NCBI GenBank assembly: GCA_910574345.1 | Contig: CAJSZV010000028.1 | Location: 1-58,450 of the forward strand | Reading direction: 5' to 3' | Source: Clostridiaceae bacterium | GTDB taxonomy: Bacteria; Bacillota; Clostridia; Lachnospirales; Lachnospiraceae | Length of the DNA stretch: 58,450 bases | Part shown: positions 55,814 through 58,450 of the stretch, in pieces | Layout: every line of letters begins with the position of its first letter | How positions within the stretch are numbered: position 1 is the first letter of the stretch | Made by a program: the position numbers and the translations under genes | Notes under the pieces: model-generated | Databases searched by the model: none | The model's input: the letters and a program-made list of their open reading frames with translations, nothing else | What the model was told of the DNA's origin: nothing

Positions 55814-57253
55814 CTATTCTCCTTCTCTCAATACATAAATAAACCCATTAGCTGTATCCTGCATTCCCTGTACAGGCAATCCTGCCTTTTTATATTCCAT
55901 TATGGTTTGTACTATATACTCTGTAAGCAATTCTCCCGGCGCCACAACAGGAATCCCCGGCGGATACAGATACACGAATTCTGCCGCTGTTTTTCCTATA
56001 CTGTTTCTCAGCGGAATCTGTTCCTTCCTTCCCTCCCATGCCTCATACATAGCCGCAATGGGCCTGGCTTCCCATTCCTTCGGATCTTTATATAATCCTC
56101 TCCTTCTGTCCCTGTCCTTACGCAAGTCAAGGCTGCTGTCAATGGACAGCAGAGCTTCCTTAAGGCGCATCAAACCTTCTTTCGTATCCATCACCGAAGT
56201 AATGGCCGTCACATAATCCATGGTACACATTTCCATCTCCAGATGGTATTCTTTCCGAAGCCTTTCACTTAAGTCTGTCCCGCTAATCTCTGTATTTCCG
56301 ACAGAAATAATGATCTTCGATACATCTATATCATAAATATCCTTTTTCCCGATCTCCTGTCTGTCAAGTATCTTCAGATTTCTCATGACTTTCAATTCCC
56401 GGCGCAGAAGGGAAAGACATGACAAAAATTCTTTCATCTTCCTCTTTCCCTCTTCCTGTTCCATCCACCAGATTCCTCTTTCAATCCCTGACATTAACAG
56501 ATAAGAGGGACTGCTGCTTTGATAAACCTGAAGATACCATTCTATTTTTTCCATGTCCACATAATTTCCCTTTATATGCAGCAAGGCCGATTGTGTAAAA
56601 CATGGAAGGGTCTTATGAACACTCTGTATCACCACATCAGCTCCCAATTCCAAAGCTGATTTTGGAAATTCATGGCTGTACCGAAAATGCGCCCCATGAG
56701 CTTCATCTACGATCAAAGGGATATTATACTTATGACATACATGGGATATGGCGGCAATATCTGATACAATTCCGTCATAAGTGGGAGAAACCACAAAGAC
56801 CCCTTTTACCTCTCTGTTCTTTTTCAACAATTCCTCTATCTTTTCGGGAGATAATCCACACTGTATTCCATACTCTTCCATAAATTGTGGATAAACATAA
56901 ACTGTTTTTAAATGTTTGAGGATAACTCCATGATATGCAGCTTTATGGCAATTGCGGCTCATCAAAATCGTTCCATAGTCAGGAATAATTCCGCTTATAG
57001 CACTTAAAATTCCTCCGCTGCTTCCGTTTATAAGATAATAACTTCTGTCCGCACCGTAAAGGGATGCCACCCACTCCATAGATTCCTTAATGATTCCCTC
57101 CGGATGGTGCAGATTATCAAATCCTTCAATTTCTGTAATATCCATACCATACAAACCCGGAAACTGTCTCTTGTGCCCCGGCATATGAAAAGGATAGTAA
57201 TCTGTCGTGTTATACTCCATTAATTTTTTATATAGTTCAGGATTATTACTCAT
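55814..57253 (-). CDS. Orn/Lys/Arg decarboxylase family protein (YaaO-like)
   Basis: A 479-residue PLP-dependent fold-I decarboxylase without the N-terminal wing domain of the long inducible enzymes. The PLP lysine lies in QSVHKTLPCFTQ; DEAHGAHF binds the cofactor pyridine nitrogen; the N-terminal FHMPGHKRQFPG is the family hallmark. The substrate may be arginine or lysine, giving agmatine or cadaverine; its neighbour tmk matches the yaaO-tmk order of Bacillus. ATG at 57253 follows AAGGA. Confidence 0.92.
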   Translation of the reverse strand: MSNNPELYKKLMEYNTTDYYPFHMPGHKRQFPGLYGMDITEIEGFDNLHHPEGIIKESMEWVASLYGADRSYYLINGSSGGILSAISGIIPDYGTILMSRNCHKAAYHGVILKHLKTVYVYPQFMEEYGIQCGLSPEKIEELLKKNREVKGVFVVSPTYDGIVSDIAAISHVCHKYNIPLIVDEAHGAHFRYSHEFPKSALELGADVVIQSVHKTLPCFTQSALLHIKGNYVDMEKIEWYLQVYQSSSPSYLLMSGIERGIWWMEQEEGKRKMKEFLSCLSLLRRELKVMRNLKILDRQEIGKKDIYDIDVSKIIISVGNTEISGTDLSERLRKEYHLEMEMCTMDYVTAITSVMDTKEGLMRLKEALLSIDSSLDLRKDRDRRRGLYKDPKEWEARPIAAMYEAWEGRKEQIPLRNSIGKTAAEFVYLYPPGIPVVAPGELLTEYIVQTIMEYKKAGLPVQGMQDTANGFIYVLREGE

Positions 57254-57349
57254 ATGCTTCCTTCATAATTATTTATTTCCATTCATTGTATCATACACTC
57301 TTTACAGCGTCAAAAAAAAATAGTACCATACTATAAAAAGGAGATTTTT

Positions 57350-57580
57350 ATGAGAACAATTGAATTTAAAATGGAACGGCCAGGCCTTGTTCAAGGGGGG
57401 CAGGAAATAGAAATCACAGAACATGAAGCAGACAGCGGATGCAGTTATATTATTGAGCCGGCTGTAGCTATGTCGGGATGTTATAAAGGACGGGATCGTC
57501 TCAAATCGAGAAAAGGAATAATCAAGGAAATCAAACATAATGACCGGGGATATTATGTAATAGCAGAATTTGATGAATAA
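57350..57580 (+). CDS. small protein of unknown function
   Basis: A 76-residue soluble protein that I do not recognise. It has a good AAGGAG seven bases before ATG at 57350, a start and stop spanning the whole gap between the decarboxylase gene and the tRNA cluster, and is followed by a shared bidirectional terminator, so it looks real. The sequence is charged, with a basic middle (KGRDRLKSRKGIIKEIK) and acidic end (FDE), two cysteines (C31 and C44) and no membrane segment. It is on the opposite strand to everything around it. Confidence 0.65.
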   Translation: MRTIEFKMERPGLVQGGQEIEITEHEADSGCSYIIEPAVAMSGCYKGRDRLKSRKGIIKEIKHNDRGYYVIAEFDE

Positions 57581-57589
57581 TGTACTGAA

Positions 57590-57619
57590 AAATAAAAAAT
57601 CCAGTGTTTCACTGGATTT
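57590..57619. terminator. bidirectional terminator between small ORF and tRNA cluster
   Basis: Perfect 10-bp stem AAATCCAGTG (57597-57606) and CACTGGATTT (57610-57619) with a 3-base loop. The leftward strand continues with TTTTTATTT, ending the tRNA transcript right after tRNA-Lys. It also lies 10 bp after the stop of the rightward small gene. Confidence 0.85.
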
Positions 57620-57621
57620 CC

Positions 57622-57694
57622 TGAGCGTGCGGGGATTCGAACCCCGGACAACTTGATTAAAAGTCAAGTGCTCTACCGCCTGAGCTACACGCCC
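57622..57694 (-). tRNA. tRNA-Lys (anticodon TTT)
   Basis: Cloverleaf with acceptor GGGCGTG/CACGCTC (one G-U), anticodon loop CTTTTAA between CTTGA and TCAAG, and T loop GTTCGAATC. CCA is not encoded. Last tRNA of the cluster. Confidence 0.97.
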
Positions 57695-57715
57695 GCATAT
57701 AAAGAGTAAAAAGTA

Positions 57716-57788
<73 letters not shown>

Positions 57789-57825
57789 ACATCTCTTTGC
57801 GAATATCATAAAAATCTTCGCTTAA

Positions 57826-57899
57826 TTGCGGGGACAGGATTTGAACCTGCGACCTTCGGGTTATGAGCCCGACGAGCTTCCAGACTGCTCCACCCCGCG
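57826..57899 (-). tRNA. initiator tRNA-fMet (anticodon CAT)
   Basis: Acceptor CGCGGGG/CCCCGCA has the C1-A72 mismatch that marks the initiator, and the anticodon stem has the three G-C pairs GGG/CCC around CTCATAA. CCA is not encoded. Confidence 0.97.
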
Positions 57900-57938
57900 G
57901 CAATTATGAAATTAAATAACACAATATATTATTGTGAG

Positions 57939-58020
57939 TGGGGGAAGGTGGATTCGAACCACCGAAAGCACAGCTAACAGATTTACAGTCTGCCCCCTTT
58001 GGCCACTCGGGAATTCCCCC
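57939..58020 (-). tRNA. tRNA-Tyr (anticodon GTA)
   Basis: 82 nt with a long variable arm (class II). Acceptor GGGGGAA/TTCCCCC, anticodon loop CTGTAAA between CAGA and TCTG, T loop GTTCGAATC. Confidence 0.97.
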
Positions 58021-58044
58021 TTATATGATATATAATTCTTATCA

Positions 58045-58117
58045 AGCCGATGATCGGACTCGAACCGATAACCTGCTGATTACAAATCAGCTGCTCTGCC
58101 AATTGAGCCACATCGGC
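58045..58117 (-). tRNA. tRNA-Thr (anticodon TGT)
   Basis: Acceptor GCCGATG/CATCGGC, discriminator T, anticodon loop TTTGTAA between CTGA and TCAG, T loop GTTCGAGTC. Confidence 0.97.
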
Positions 58118-58144
58118 ACTATCTCTTACACTTTACAAAGAGAA

Positions 58145-58217
58145 TGGGGCCTATAGGGCTCGAACCTATGACCCTCTGCTTGTAAGGCAGATGCTCTCCC
58201 AGCTGAGCTAAGACCCC
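58145..58217 (-). tRNA. tRNA-Val (anticodon TAC)
   Basis: Acceptor GGGGTCT/AGGCCCC (one G-U), anticodon loop CTTACAA between TCTGC and GCAGA, T loop GTTCGAGCC. Confidence 0.97.
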
Positions 58218-58256
58218 TCTATTCACTTTACAGCATTACTCTACCTTTCGGTAAAA

Positions 58257-58330
58257 CGACCCGGATGGGATTCGAACCCACGACCTCCGCCGTGACAGGG
58301 CGGCGCTCTAACCAGCTGAGCCACCAGGCC
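58257..58330 (-). tRNA. tRNA-Asp (anticodon GTC)
   Basis: Acceptor GGCCTGG/CCGGGTC with G-U pairs, discriminator G, anticodon loop CTGTCAC between CCGCC and GGCGG, T loop GTTCGAATC. First tRNA after the rRNA gene. Confidence 0.97.
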
Positions 58331-58427
58331 AATTACTACTTTAAGGGAATCTATATACCCTCAAAACCACATACTGCACTATATCTCCTTCATCCTTCTT
58401 ACCCTTCAACACGCCTTCCCTCTTCCT

Positions 58428-58450
58428 TGGTCAAGCCCTCGACCTATTAG
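58428..58450 (-). rRNA. 23S rRNA, 3' end only
   Basis: The leftward strand at the right edge reads CTAATAGGTCGAGGGCTTGA followed by CC, the conserved 3' terminus of Firmicute 23S rRNA. The gene continues beyond the window. The 100 bp to tRNA-Asp hold no 5S rRNA gene. Confidence 0.8.

Noticed and set aside
57938-58450. Rightward open frames such as the one starting MGEGGFEPP at 57938 and MGFEPTTSA at 58265
   Set aside because: They lie antisense to tRNA-Tyr, tRNA-Thr, tRNA-Val and tRNA-Asp. Frames of this kind arise from conserved tRNA T-arm sequence and are well-known spurious proteins.

Overview
The window reads as chromosomal DNA of an anaerobic, spore-forming Firmicute of the Lachnospiraceae (Clostridium cluster XIVa; an Enterocloster- or Hungatella-like gut organism is a reasonable guess, not a proof). 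The reasons are strong AGGAGG ribosome sites throughout, a spore maturation gene (spmA), the Firmicute-type tmk-holB-ricT-trmN6-rsmI block, a FabK/FabH fatty-acid operon with a fused carboxyltransferase, YesM/YesN-type two-component regulation, and several PTS and ABC sugar systems.

Layout, left to right. 1-1014: decayed 3' part of a large serine recombinase, abutting a short array of 23-bp repeats that resembles the end of an IS21-family element. 1018-1579: gene-free, with one strong hairpin. 1580-2778: an exonuclease and a small DUF1801 protein. 2862-12783: one long leftward operon that starts with a TPR protein (12783), then a peptide-binding lipoprotein, two permeases and two ATPases of a dipeptide/oligopeptide ABC importer, then a protein made of three tandem Rid (YjgF) domains, then three more TPR paralogues. 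A divergent AraC-type regulator (13224-14072) shares its upstream region; both sides carry near-consensus promoters. I know of no described function for this gene set and consider it the best candidate for an undescribed system.

14102-25640: a glycosaminoglycan-type utilisation locus: sugar ABC importer, GH88 unsaturated uronyl hydrolase, Cys-type sulfatase, heparinase II/III-like lyase, and a divergent YesM/YesN pair. None of the three enzymes shows a signal peptide, so degradation appears to happen on imported oligosaccharides in the cytoplasm. 25711-27147: a GH1 6-phospho-beta-glucosidase behind a promoter that holds a perfect palindrome.

27368-34486: a scarred, AT-rich accessory stretch: a frameshifted AAA ATPase, two decayed spmA fragments, an HNH endonuclease with the C-terminal half of its partner ATPase, an IS4-family element, the N-terminal stub of a tyrosine recombinase, intact spmA, and a head-to-head pair of 5'-truncated genes (cyclase, GntR). 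34543-40551: a beta-glucoside-type PTS operon (EIIB, EIIC, EIIA, phospho-beta-glucosidase) with its PRD regulator and an HPr paralogue that keeps His15 but lacks Ser46.

40715-51336: a complete type II fatty-acid synthesis operon (fabH, acpP, fabK, fabD, fabG, fabF, accB, fabZ, accC, fused accDA) followed by a FabK-like nitronate monooxygenase; two FabT-like operators sit before fabH and acpP. 51428-57253: the conserved housekeeping block ldc-tmk-holB-ricT-trmN6-rsmI. 57350-57580: one small unknown gene. 57622-58330: seven tRNA genes (Asp, Val, Thr, Tyr, fMet, Phe, Lys in transcription order) downstream of the 3' end of a 23S rRNA gene that begins at the right edge, with no 5S gene between them. 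Starts given below were moved from the longest open frame wherever a ribosome site decided the matter.
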